Source: Smittia aterrima (taxonomy: Eukaryota > Arthropoda > Insecta > Diptera > Chironomidae). From it: a stretch of DNA of 64,000 nt. Where the stretch lies: assembly GCA_033063855.1 (NCBI GenBank), contig CP093830.1:16740854-16804853 (forward strand). Direction: 5' to 3'. Of the stretch, positions 10,897 through 22,158 are shown one piece after another. A model generated the notes under the pieces. That model worked only from the letters and a program-made list of their open reading frames with translations, made no database searches and was not told the origin of the DNA. How positions within the stretch are numbered: the first letter of the stretch is position 1; each line of letters opens with the position of its first letter. The translations under genes were made by a program, and so were the position numbers.

Positions 10897-13800
10897 CTAA
10901 AAGATAGAGAGAGAGAAAAACAAGTCAGTTTCATTCGGAAATTTGTCATGATCAAGTGAAATATTTAACGTGTGTATCCTAGATTGATGTTAACTTTAAA
11001 CCCCCTTCAGCAAACAAAGAAAACAGTTTCGTAACCTGAATATATTAAGCACTCAGCTTCGTATGGGAATAAGACTTTCATTTCTTAGCTTCGGCTGTGT
11101 AACCGCGTAAGCGAGAGCGAAGCAGTCTGTGTATGCTTTTATCATCGTTCGTGTAATGATGGCTAATATTGTTTTTAAATATTTCTTTTTTTGTCCTTAG
11201 AAAGGGCTTTTACTGAGGTGAAGAATTTGAAATGCGAAACGACCCTTCAAAGAGAAATATTTCTTGAAAAAAAATATGAAAATCTGACTTAATCTAAAAT
11301 CTTCTTTCTTCGTTTTCGTCTTATAATTCTTTCTTTCTTTAACTTTTCCTTTAGCTTTAGTTTTCTTTCACTCCACTTCTTTCCCGCTTCTCATGCCTTC
11401 GATTTTGTCTTCAATGCTTCTCTCTGTTAACTTTTTGTATTTTTTTTTTCGCTTCAGAGTTAAAACCTGTTTATGAAGGCCGCAATGTTTTGAAAAATAT
11501 TTTTTCTTCTCTTTGGCTTTTTTTCTTACATTGAAACGTTTCTTCATGACTTCGGAATACAGCCGAGCTCGAGCTGAAGTTTCATGTCGAAAGCAAGAGA
11601 TATTTGAAAATTAACGTTACACGAAGCTCTCGGACGAGCGATGATGTGAAGTAAAACTTCAACAAGATATTTTAATGCATTTTCCAGGCCAGCATTTTCG
11701 TCGCTCGTTTGTGAGATGAGAATTTCCCCCAAACAGAAATGAAAAGAAGGAAAAAAAGAAAAAATCTATTTTGTGATTTCATGTAATACTGTTATTTTTC
11801 CTACAATCATTTCCCCCAGTCTATTTCTTCTACGGCGAGATGAAACGAGAAGCGAAGAGAGAGGGAGAGACGTGAAGAACTGAAGAATTTAGAAAGAATA
11901 GTCGAGAAACCAGTCGCGCAAAACTTTGATATTTCCGAAACGAAATTCATTTCAAGTTTCAAGCCAACGCGTCACGAAGTCCTGAATACGGAGGAATATC
12001 GAAGAGAAGAAGATATTTTCCGATATATTCTTGTCGCCAGACTCAGAGTTCAAATAAGACTTTTTTCCTCCTTCATTACAGCGATAGAGAGGGAGAGACA
12101 GATGAAATATAAAGACGAATATATAAATAGTCCAAAACGATGAGTGTAAAATAAAATTCCTTCTAACAATAATTTCGATTCTTCGCAGCGAGAAACGTTA
12201 AAAAAATTTAAACAAAATGTGTACGGGACGGCGAAATTAAAGTACACTCGAATAATCATAACATTCTGCTTTGCGCATGCTCATTCTCGGGTCTCAAGCG
12301 ACTCCTCACTCGCAAGAGGGAAAAAAAGGAGAAAATGCTGATAAAATTTTCTTCCACCGATTTCTTCTGGCTCATTTTTGTTACTTCTATGGAAACGGAA
12401 ATTTACAATGAGAATATCTGAGAATATCGATTCGAATAAGACTTGTGGAACGACGACGACGATGAAACTAACTCTGGTTGAGTGTGTAAGAGTATTTGTG
12501 TGGGAATAAAGTTTCTTTCCCTCTACAAACACAATTTGAGTTTTCATGCAGCAGGCAGCAGCAACATTTTTGGTTGAGGGAACTTCAACGTAGAGAATTG
12601 AAGTCGTTAGCATTTGTATTGAAGACATTTTCCTCTATCGCAAGCAGAAATATACGAGACGTCGGCCAACGTTCGTTTGAAATGGGGGAAGGAGAGTAAA
12701 GGCATCGAGGAATAAGATTGAAGATGCACGAACGGAAGCATTTTCTTCTGTTTTGAATCTTTAAGAGGCCGTTAGGAAAAATGAGTGTTCATCAATTAAA
12801 ATTTGCTTCAACCTAAAAATAATAATTTTAAAGATTGATAACAAACTCGCTCGTCAGTTGACGAGAGAGATAATGGAAAGAAAGAAAAAAGAAGCAAGCT
12901 TTGTCGAGGTGAAATAGTTTCGAACGCTCCATCATCAACTTCAAGCTCTTCATTGAGTCAGCATGAGAGTTAGGAATCAGCATTGATTATTATTTTGTGC
13001 CATCTCAAACCGACAAATTTTTTGAAAAATCACTTCTAAAGTATTTTTTTCCATCGTCGACCACGTTTTGAAGCGTACAACGAGTAACGAGAAACGGGCA
13101 GGAGAAGCTAGAGAGAGGAAAACAAATGCCAGTGGCAAATCAACGGAGAAGGGCATTGGCTTAAAGGTTTTCCTCTATTACCATCATCAATATATATAGA
13201 ACGTCCCTGTTTTTTTTTAATAAAGAAAATGCTTTTCGAAGCAAAGCAAAGTGCGGCATTCGTTTGTGCTGTCGCTTCAGTCCGCCTCGACATCATGTGC
13301 TGTTCCTTGAAGCTTAGTCAGATGCTCGATACAGAGCCTACAACATTCACTCTGCGCATAGCATAAAACTTTATTTCAGGCAAACTGAATATCTCTCTCT
13401 TCGGGTTGTTCGACTTTAATGTATCTACTGCTGCTTCCAAGCGATTCGATTTTATAAAACGCTTTTCTGTACGTAACATATTTTGTTCCCCGCAAAATAT
13501 ATAGAAAGTGCTTTGGTAAAGTGAGAGAGAAGGAGAGTGAGTGAGTAAGAGAGAGAAGAAGAATTGTACAATTCACATCCACATCCATTCAGCCATCGCT
13601 CGTGTTATGTACTCGATTCGACTAAATGGAAAAAACCAAGGCGTTCGGCAACTGCGAAGTAGCACGAACAGAAACGAATGCGAGTTCGTGAGCTCAACGT
13701 TATATGGAATCGGGCTTTGTGGCCGTTTTCCTCGGCTTTCTATATTTATGGTATTTATTATTTAGAGAACAGACGCAAGCAAGCGAAAATCCAAGGGAAC

Positions 13801-14578
13801 ATACACAGCGGCACAGATATTCTATATGAAAGACAACCAACACCAGCTACAAATATTACTATAAAATCGTCATCTCTTATAAAATATCTCTCGTTGATTC
13901 TTTTTCTTTCTTTTCTTTTTCGTTCGGTATACCCTGAACTGAAATTATCTTTCTATACCCGAAGTAAAACAGAAATTTTTCCTTTTCTCGTTTTTTTTTC
14001 TTACATTTCTGCTGTATGATGTAGATATACCTACAGATTTATTTTTATACTATACTTCTTCGTCATTCCGAATAATGTTGCTGTCTACAGGCAACACTCG
14101 CCGCTTGCTTCATTTCGACCGTCGTCAATGACCTCGTGACATCGACGAGACGTCACTGTTCGCAATTTAATCAACGAAACGATTTCAAGTCTTTTTTTTT
14201 CATTTTGCTTCTTGCCTTTCCCCTCTCCGACTGTACTTGTAATGCACTTGAGAGACTTGACGGTAGATTTCGTACCGTGATGAAGTCTAAAAGGTTTTAT
14301 ACTAGAGACTATGCGATGAGATGTTGTACAATTTTCTCTTAAAGCTGAATGCCAACGAAACGATCGTTATATTTCAGTGAACTATTTTGAAACTCATCGC
14401 TCGAGTGAGTCACAGAGAGCGAGAGCCGGTCGACTGACATCAACGACAAAGCGAATTTCCAGTGAATTGAAAAATCATTTGGAACATAAACTTTAACGTA
14501 AAATTATTTAAAATAAATTTAGGAAAAACATTTCTCGACTTATTGTCGTCAACAGAGTAGCGAGAGAGAGAGAAAGAT

Positions 14579-14597
14579 ACTCACTCACTCACTCACT
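14579..14597. repeat. (ACTC)n microsatellite
   Basis: Four to five tandem ACTC units lie beside a GAGA run, within the gene-free taranis upstream region. Confidence 0.75.
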
Positions 14598-16159
14598 TCA
14601 TGATCCGACAAATCCGCGATGATGTCATATCAGAAAGAGCTCGTGGAGCATTGCAAGCATGTCATAGGAAGCGAAACTTTTAAGTCACCTGTTGAATTGT
14701 ATTGTAATTCATACATTTAAAAGAGCAGCGTTCTAACATCTCAATGTTTCTTTTATATTTTCATTCAGCATTTTTTTTCGGCTCATAAATATCGATATGA
14801 GTGAGCAGAGTGATCAGTAACATTCAAACTGTGCTCGCAAATGCATGTCGGGTGGGTTTGTTATGATTTTCTTCTCCGCTACGTAAACGCAACATGAGTT
14901 TTTCGAGAGAAAATGCTCTTTACTTCTTTTCCCTACACACGTCAAAGTTATGATTCTGAAATAATGGGAGAGAGAGAGAAAAGACAACCTCTGATGGCTC
15001 TAATCGTGAGTAACATTTAATTCATAAAAGTTTGTTCGGTCTCGGCCTCGCACAAGGAGCGGATACGCATGTCCTGAAACTCATCATAGCGAAAGCTGTT
15101 CTGACTTTGCTATATAGATGAGTGTGTAGAGAACATTCTGTGGCAAAAACATGTTGCCATAGTTACAGTTAATACATATATTCTGCAGGGACTTTCGTGC
15201 TCAATGTTTGATGGAGAAACGTTCCAACTACGCACACAGTCTCATTGCAGCTTCGAAGCGACGAGCGAGCAATATACGAATGAACAATGTGAATAATTCT
15301 AAGAATACGAAAGACCGACTCAGTCAGCAATATACAAAAACCCTCTATATACACGACGCTCAGTCATTTAGTTGGGTCGGAAAGGAAGGTAGGCAGAAAG
15401 AGATTGAGTCACTGACTGGCAGAGTGTTGTAGATGTAACAAGGGTTCGAAAAATTCAGGAAAACTTTTCTCCCTTCTACGTCGTTCGCCCATCATCATCA
15501 TCCCTGCATTCACCCTCTCGACATCACAATCTCTCTCTCTTCGTTTCGTTCGTTCGTTTGCTATGCGAAGTGTTCTCTTAAAAGCCCCTGAACCTCTGTT
15601 ATTCACCACCCTTACTCCGAGTTTAGGAGGTTATTATCGTATTTTACTTCTTTCCTTTTTGGAAAATTATAAAAATTAAGCGCTTTCATTCTGGTTCGGA
15701 AAAAAGAATTCGAACCTCGTCGTTGTCTTAAGCTATCCTTGCGCGGCAACTCGCAACAACATTCGTTTGCCTTTTGTCAATTCTTATTACGATATGACTC
15801 AGTATCGCGAAGCGAAAACGTAAAATGTGATATTTTTCTTCTTCGCTTTTTGCCTCACAAAAGTTCGCTTGAATCACCCTACATGCTTTTATGTGACATT
15901 CTCTCCCGCTCTTTCCAACTCGACACGCAAATGCTAAAAGAAAATCCACACAAAAAAGTTTTTAGCAAAGCGGCAAGTCGCACACAAATATTGGAAAAAT
16001 TTCAGTACGCCGATAGCTTTGTGGTTTGACGTAATTTCGTTCGAGTAGAACGAAGAAGCTTCATAATGATAAAACATGCTCAACGTTTTCAATGCTTATG
16101 TCTCTCTCCCTAGTTGAAGTGCGATGATCGTGTAGGAAGGGAAGAAGCTTTTTTTATGT

Positions 16160-16179
16160 TTTCTTCTTCTTCTTCTTCT
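16160..16179. repeat. (TTC)n microsatellite
   Basis: A run of about six TTC triplets in the gene-free region; no coding frame is associated with it. Confidence 0.75.
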
Positions 16180-17823
16180 CCTTTCGGTCCTTGAACAACT
16201 GCTCGATTAATTTTATCACTGATCGCATCGGGAACAGGTAGGGAATGTTTCCGATCAGTTTCTAGTATGAAACCTCTTAGCTTTTAAAGTTATTTATTTT
16301 ATGATTAGTTGTGATCAACTGATGTAAAGGGAACAAGTGACATTAAAGATTCGTTGGTGAAAATTCAAAATTTAAATGATAACAACAAAAAGATATTTTT
16401 GGCAACAAACTATTCTCATATTCGCAGTTTTTTTTCCTATTTTTTGGCGCGTAATTATCATTATCAGATGTCGGCCAAAAAATATTTTTTTAATTAAATT
16501 AGTTGAGAAGTAAAGGATTTTAACTAAAAATTTCCAAATTTGATTAAAAAGCTCACAGGACTAAGACAAAGACTTTAATGTGAATGATGAGAGAGAGAAA
16601 ATGTTTTTGCGGGAAATCCGACGACTTCAATCTCATTTAATTGTTTTGATAAAAGCGGCAAGCGACGAAGAATTTGAAAGCATGTTATACAACATAGAGG
16701 TAAATAGAGAGACGACAATAATTAAAAAAGAGAATATTAAGTATTAAGAAAAATTGAGAAGAGGCGAAGGGAAATGTTAAAACGTTTGTTCGTTCGTTCA
16801 TTCGATGGCCAAAGCAGAAAACAGCGAAACTCACGGCGAAAGAAGAAATATAAAATCGGCAAAGCGAGCCAACCTACACGAAATCATTTTCTCTTTTTTT
16901 TCTCTTTTTGCTCTGTCGAGTCTTTCAATAATGTATGATTTCTTCCATTCCATCTTCGCTGCCTTCTCCTATTAAAATAAAAATCGTACACTTATGCCGT
17001 TCCACTGCAAATGCACGACGGAACAAAACACGAAACGAAAAAGAAAAAAAATGAGAAAGAAGTACATTAGCGTTTATATAGACGACGGAGCTCTCTTTTA
17101 TGATGAGCATGAGACATGAGGCATGAGAAGAAATCAAGAGAAAAGGAAATATCAGTTTTGCAGCAGATACACATTTCTGTTTCTTTCGCCCGTTCGTAAT
17201 CAAAACATTTTTTTATCAACAGAGTCGCATGGGCAGGTGATTAGATGAGAGGAGCATGCAAAACTTATTCTCACCTTAAATTTTCTTTTTGTCTTCTGCA
17301 ATTAGTCGAACCAGTTCATTGTAATTCATTGTCGTCAGTGGAAATGTTTTTGTTAGCCACTAAATTCTTTTTGTCCTTTATTCGTGTTTGACGTATTGAA
17401 CTTATCTCTTGTTATCATAAAAATTCTATTTCATATCAAATCTTTTTCTTTCACAATTCGAAATATTTTCGCATTTTGTCTTTCACATGTAGTTCACTTT
17501 TATTTTTGTTTTGAAACTGAATAAATGCCACAGTTGAGAGAGCGTCCTCCGAAAAACGAACTTACAACATGCAATGCACAATTTTTACTGATACATCGAG
17601 TTTTATTTTACTTCACAGAAAATGTTCAGACCCGTTTTCGACGAGCGAGCACAGCACAGAAAAGAGAAATATTATTATATACGTTGTGTGTATAGAGCGC
17701 TACAGTGGAACATTTTATATTTTTTCGTTTTCTGCTTTTGCCTCATGATTCTCTTTCTCTCCTCAGTCGGGTTTTGTGTCGTTCCGAAGTATTTTCTGTG
17801 TGAATTTGAATGTATTGCCGAGC

Positions 17824-17837
17824 GATATATAAAAGCG
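17824..17837. promoter_or_regulatory. Candidate TATA box, orientation uncertain
   Basis: GATATATAAAAGCG is a strong TATA-like element. In the plus direction no gene follows until after 19 kb. In the minus direction TATATA would point toward taranis and could mark a distal promoter. It is reported as a candidate only. Confidence 0.25.
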
Positions 17838-18739
17838 TATATTGAAACTCGACAAACGAAGCTGACATCCATTGGGACAGAGCAGAGACTTCTCCACACC
17901 GACATCGATTTTCGTTTCGCCGTTGTTGGAAATATTTATCTTCCCTCAAACGAAACAAGTTCTCATTTCAGCGGATAGAGTGTAGAAGTCGCTTGATTCT
18001 TTCTTCATTACGGTTGTTTTTTCCTTCGCTGTGAAACATATAAAAATAACATCGAGCATTGATTCGATTCAAAGTCAGACTGTTACTGTTGAATTCAAAA
18101 ATATTGGAGCCAAAACGATGAGAAATTTTTGTTCTGGAGGTTTTTTTTTGGTATGCACGTCCCTTTGATTATCAAACCTTTCTGCCGAATCCTTAACCAC
18201 TCAGATCGTTAAATATTTTCGAGTTATAATCTTCTCGACATCCGAGATCGTAACGAAAGTTTTCCTCAAAGTATCGTCGTCAGTTTTTGACTTTGAATGT
18301 CTTGACTCGAATGAAAGATTCTGAAAGTTGGATCGAATGTTCATTTATTGAAAATTTATTATCGGAATTTTTAGACTTTAAAATCATTGTTGACGCACTT
18401 TGATGTAAAACACTTTGTGCTGATTACTTAAAGTTCTTAAAAGCGACAAAAGATGATTAAGTGCGTGGGACTTAAAGTAATATCACAAACCCCATCCTCA
18501 TCGTTTAAAGCTTTCCTTTCCTTAACTTTAATTTCAGGTTCGTTGATAGAAAATAACTCAAAGCGTTGAAATAATTTAAATCATAGATTAAAGTTAACGT
18601 AATAAAATATTTAGCTGACAATACTTTCAAGATATTTCAAGACAAAATTTAAACAAAGATTTCTCGTTCAAAAATTGCGCTCGATAGACGTGATGTTTGC
18701 CGCATGAAGAAATCGAATCGAGCGACTGACATTCACGAA

Positions 18740-18747
18740 TGACGTCA
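18740..18747. promoter_or_regulatory. Palindromic CRE-like site TGACGTCA
   Basis: This is an exact match to the CREB/ATF/bZIP consensus in the gap between the taranis upstream region and the transporter 3' end. It is a single site and its relevance is unknown. Confidence 0.35.
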
Positions 18748-19262
18748 TGCTTAGCTTCATTTCCTTCTCAGCGACACTCACAAGAATCAAGAGAAAACGT
18801 TATCGACAGATTAATCCACTTACTTTTGAGCTTTTTCATGAGCTTTCGAAAAGATGGCGTCAGCGTCAACACGAAAGCTCCAGCAAACCAAAAACTTTCC
18901 ATGACAGAAAGCTTCGTCACATCAAATTCAAAGCAAATGAAAAACAATCATTTTCTTTTGAATAAGAACTTTATTGATTGATAAATAGTTTAATGCAATT
19001 TAATGGATGTGCGCTGTATCGTTTCATTTTTAATTTTTAGTCTAAATCTAACCAAATTCTTTAACACAACGATAAAATATTTTCTTGGTTAAAACTTTGC
19101 TCTTTATAAGAGTTATCACCGATTTAATCGCTTTAAGTGATGTTTTTGTAAATTTCTTTTTTGTCAAATTCTTTCTAAGTTAAAGCTCATTGTTTTAAAA
19201 TATTAATTGAAGGATCAACGTGGCAGTGAAAAGATTTCCTTTTGTCGCCAGAATACTTAGCT

Positions 19263-22158
19263 TCAACGAGTAATCTTTCGACCATCGTTCGTTTCCTCGT
19301 TGTTGTTTATGTCCTCGTCATCGCGAAGTGAACCGATGGCGTAACATATGAAGCCACTGAGTGAAATAAAAATACCGCCAGCATAGAACGAGTCGTCCCA
19401 GCTACAAAAGAATTCAAATTGTGATGAAGAACAAAGGGAACAGAGATTATTTCACTCACCGATTTGTTAAATCAAAAATGAAACCTGCAAGGGGTGGTCC
19501 AATCAAAGATCCTAACCCTTGTACCAACAAAATTAATCCTGCGATTGAATTATTCAATAAATTAATTTTGTTGTTTAGAAAACCAAAGAACTCACCATAA
19601 GCCAAAGTAAAATCGTCCATATCTACAAGTCTACTTGTTATGATCGGAGTGAAGGAAAAAGAACTGGCGAATGTCAATCCAAATATTGCACAAAGTATCA
19701 CGAGGGCTACGTAGCTCGAAGCAGCAATAGGAATCAAAAATATTGAAACACCGCAGACAAATAAGCAAACTGAGTAAGTTTTAGTGACATTGCAGAAGCG
19801 CTGATCGCCTAGCCATCCAAGGAAAATCATTCCGAAAGTATTAAAGATTCCAATGACGGAAATTAAGTAAGCACAACTCTCCTCAGAATAATTGAATCCC
19901 GACAGCAATTCAGTGATATAAAAATATGGAATTATGTACCTGAAAGAAACGCATCTTGAATCTCACAAAAGTTTGAAACAATTTGACTTACCAAACAAAT
20001 AAAAAAAACGTTGAGAGAGACATCATTCCAAATTTGTACTCGAGAAATAATGAGAAGTCGAATATTGACTTTATAATATCGACAAAGTCGTCGTACCTGA
20101 AATAAAAATTAGATTTCAATGATTGATTCAAGTTCAATTGACGAAGTCACATACCAAACTTCTTCCTCTTCTTGTGCGATTGTCGTCATTGAGTTACGAA
20201 AAATATTTGGACAAGATGAAGCTTTTAAACGATAGCGATGAGTGTTAAGCATCGCTCCACGGTTCGCCATTGAATTTCTAGGAAATATTTTATTATTAAA
20301 AGTTATTTGAGTTTTTTAGAATTTGGCGAACCTATGAACTCTCATGTTCTTGAGATAATTGCTGTATCGTAAAGAAGGATTCTTTTTGAGATTTCCAGCT
20401 GGCAATGTTTCAGGTTTCTTCTTGTGAGAGTTTCGAATTCTTCGCGGTTTTATGATTATCGTTTCGCTTAAGTTATGCATTTTTGTGGGAGACGAAGTTC
20501 CATTCGGTTGGAAGCTCTCGTTCTCGAAGACAATGTTCAAGGAATTTCCACGGAAGCTTCTTCGTAAATCATCCTTGAACGCATCGATCGCTGATGATTT
20601 TGAAATTATTGTCTCGTTGAGGGAAAAACGACTTCCATGCATTCCGCTTCGCTTGTTCGTAACGTATCCTTCATCGGAGTCGCCTCCGAAACTAATTCTC
20701 GTTTCGTCAAGCGATGCGTTGAGAGAGAAACTATCGAAATCATTTATCGACTCTTTCTCTGATGGATTCAATGTCTCAACGCTTGCAATCCTCGGCTGCT
20801 TTTCCTTTTTAGGTCCAATCTCACTAAACAAAGGCGACAGAAGTTCATCACGTGAAATAGTTTCAGGGCTTTTAAGCTTTCCTGGGTGAAGAGAGCGACG
20901 ACTTCCGATGACACTGTTCTCGAAGAATGTTGGAAGGAGAAGTTCGCTTCGATATTTCTTCGGTGGAACAATTTCGTAATCGAGAATTTGCTGATTCGCT
21001 TCTGTGTTGTTTCGTGTGACCAAAGTATCCAACACGTCTTCCTTTGGAGCTCCAGTTTCTAAAAGTTTCTTGATTTCATCAAGACCCATCGATGAGTTGG
21101 TGAACGTTTGAATACTTTGCGATCGCTTCTCGAGCTTATTCTCTTCATTTCCTAATAAATTAAATGTTTTTGATAAAATTTCAATGATTTTATTTTATTA
21201 AAATCATTTGAGCTCACTTTCGCGCACCAGCCATTCCGGATCAATCATGAGAGCTCCGAAAACAGAAAAATTGAGCAAAGTTCCGCCAAGAATAAGAGTA
21301 GCGCCTCGCCAACCATAAGAATCAATCAGCCAATGCGTAAATGGAGCGTACAAAAATGTTCCCAAGCCAGTTCCGCTAGCGCCAATTCCTGTCGCGAAAG
21401 TTCTTTTACTCTCAAACCAGAAAGCAATCGAAACAACGGCCGTGACATAAATAACTCCCAAACCAAGACCGGAAACTATTCCAAATGTGAAGAAAAGAAC
21501 TTCAACTGAGTTCGATACTGCTGACAATACAAAGCCTGTGCATCCTAATACTCCGGCCACTGAATGAGAAAACAAGATTTTATGATTTTTAATTTTTATT
21601 CCGCTTTTCAAGCTTACCCATCGTCATATTTTTGCAGCCATACTTATCAACTAAATTCGACATTATAGGCCCTGCGAGTAAGGGAACACTCATAAAAAGT
21701 GATCCAACCCAAGCTGTTGAGATCAAGAAATTCAATATCAATTTAAACTTTGAGACACAAGACTCGAGCTCACCTGTTTTCGTTGTTCCTTCTTGAAAGT
21801 AATCAAGTAATTCCGAGTAAAGTAAACCAAAAGAAAAGGAAACTCCATCGGCAATAAGCGAAACCATAAGTGATGCAAATACAATGACCCAACCGTATCC
21901 ACCATCAGGAACTTTCTTCTTTACTTGAATTGTTGAAGCCGATGCAAAGGACTCAGACTCAGAAGTATCAGAAGAAATTGTTGTAAGACGTTTTCTCTTA
22001 AGATTATTTCCTTCGGACGCGTGGACATTACAAAATGTAACTTCAGCGGGACTCAACAAATTGGATTTAATTATTGACAGTTGATCGCGATATTGCGTGT
22101 CTGGATAGATTTTCCGCGTAACTGGATTAGAAGTTTTCGGCGGAATCAGGTCAATCAT
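19263..22158 (-). CDS. Monocarboxylate transporter (SLC16/MCT, major facilitator)
   Basis: Nine exons, 22158..21774, 21713..21618, 21559..21218, 21151..20332, 20277..20155, 20096..19992, 19939..19596, 19538..19460 and 19401..19263, give 810 aa. The SLC16 signature VPDGGYGW is at about residues 83-90, just before TM1. The N-terminal half has six hydrophobic helices ('FWFESKRTFATGIGASGTGLG' lies in the TM4-5 region), then a very long cytoplasmic loop (about 275-588) rich in Ser/Arg, then the second helical bundle ('LLSGFNYSEESCAYLISVIG', 'GPPLAGFIFDLTNR'). The fold and motif indicate proton-coupled transport of lactate, pyruvate or related monocarboxylates across the plasma membrane; the substrate cannot be told from sequence. 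At 810 aa it is long for an MCT because of the loop, as in several insect members. Frame and phase match at all eight introns. The assignment to a specific fly gene is not made. Confidence 0.9.

Larger units (their letters stand above)
10905..16600. promoter_or_regulatory. Cluster of GAGA-factor-type motifs upstream of taranis
   Basis: GAGAGAG or CTCTCTC runs occur at about 10905-10916, 11858-11868, 12085-12097, 12863-12872, 13111-13118, 13526-13560, 14562-14574, 14970-14982, 15529-15540, 16099-16108 and 16589-16597. Such clusters are bound by GAGA factor (Trl) in flies and mark promoters and Polycomb/trithorax response elements. The function here is inferred from motif density only. Confidence 0.45.
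10897..19262. other. Gene-free 8.4 kb: taranis upstream intron/regulatory DNA
   Basis: No convincing coding sequence was found here on either strand; the open frames are short, overlap one another and lack family motifs. The stretch is unusual in base pattern: many GAGAG/CTCTC runs, several TATATA-like boxes (near 13196, 13499, 15112, 15344, 17076, 17661, 17825), short microsatellites and more CG-containing words than the flanking AT-rich DNA. Because the taranis exon requires an upstream exon, most of this is probably its first intron, 5' UTR exons and promoters. The last ~900 nt also include the 3' flank of the transporter gene. Confidence 0.5.

Noticed and set aside
15664..15720. GGTTCG...CGAACC inverted words suggesting a tRNA T-arm
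   Set aside because: No acceptor stem, anticodon arm or correct spacing; not a tRNA.
17280..17345. Candidate first coding exon of taranis (ATG with AAG|GTGAGA donor on the minus strand)
   Set aside because: The frame from that ATG meets a TAA right before the donor, and its phase does not fit the acceptor at 10897.
18739..18981. Two overlapping plus-strand frames of 72-80 codons
   Set aside because: Both frames overlap in the same DNA, lack similarity to any family I know and have no promoter or poly(A) context.
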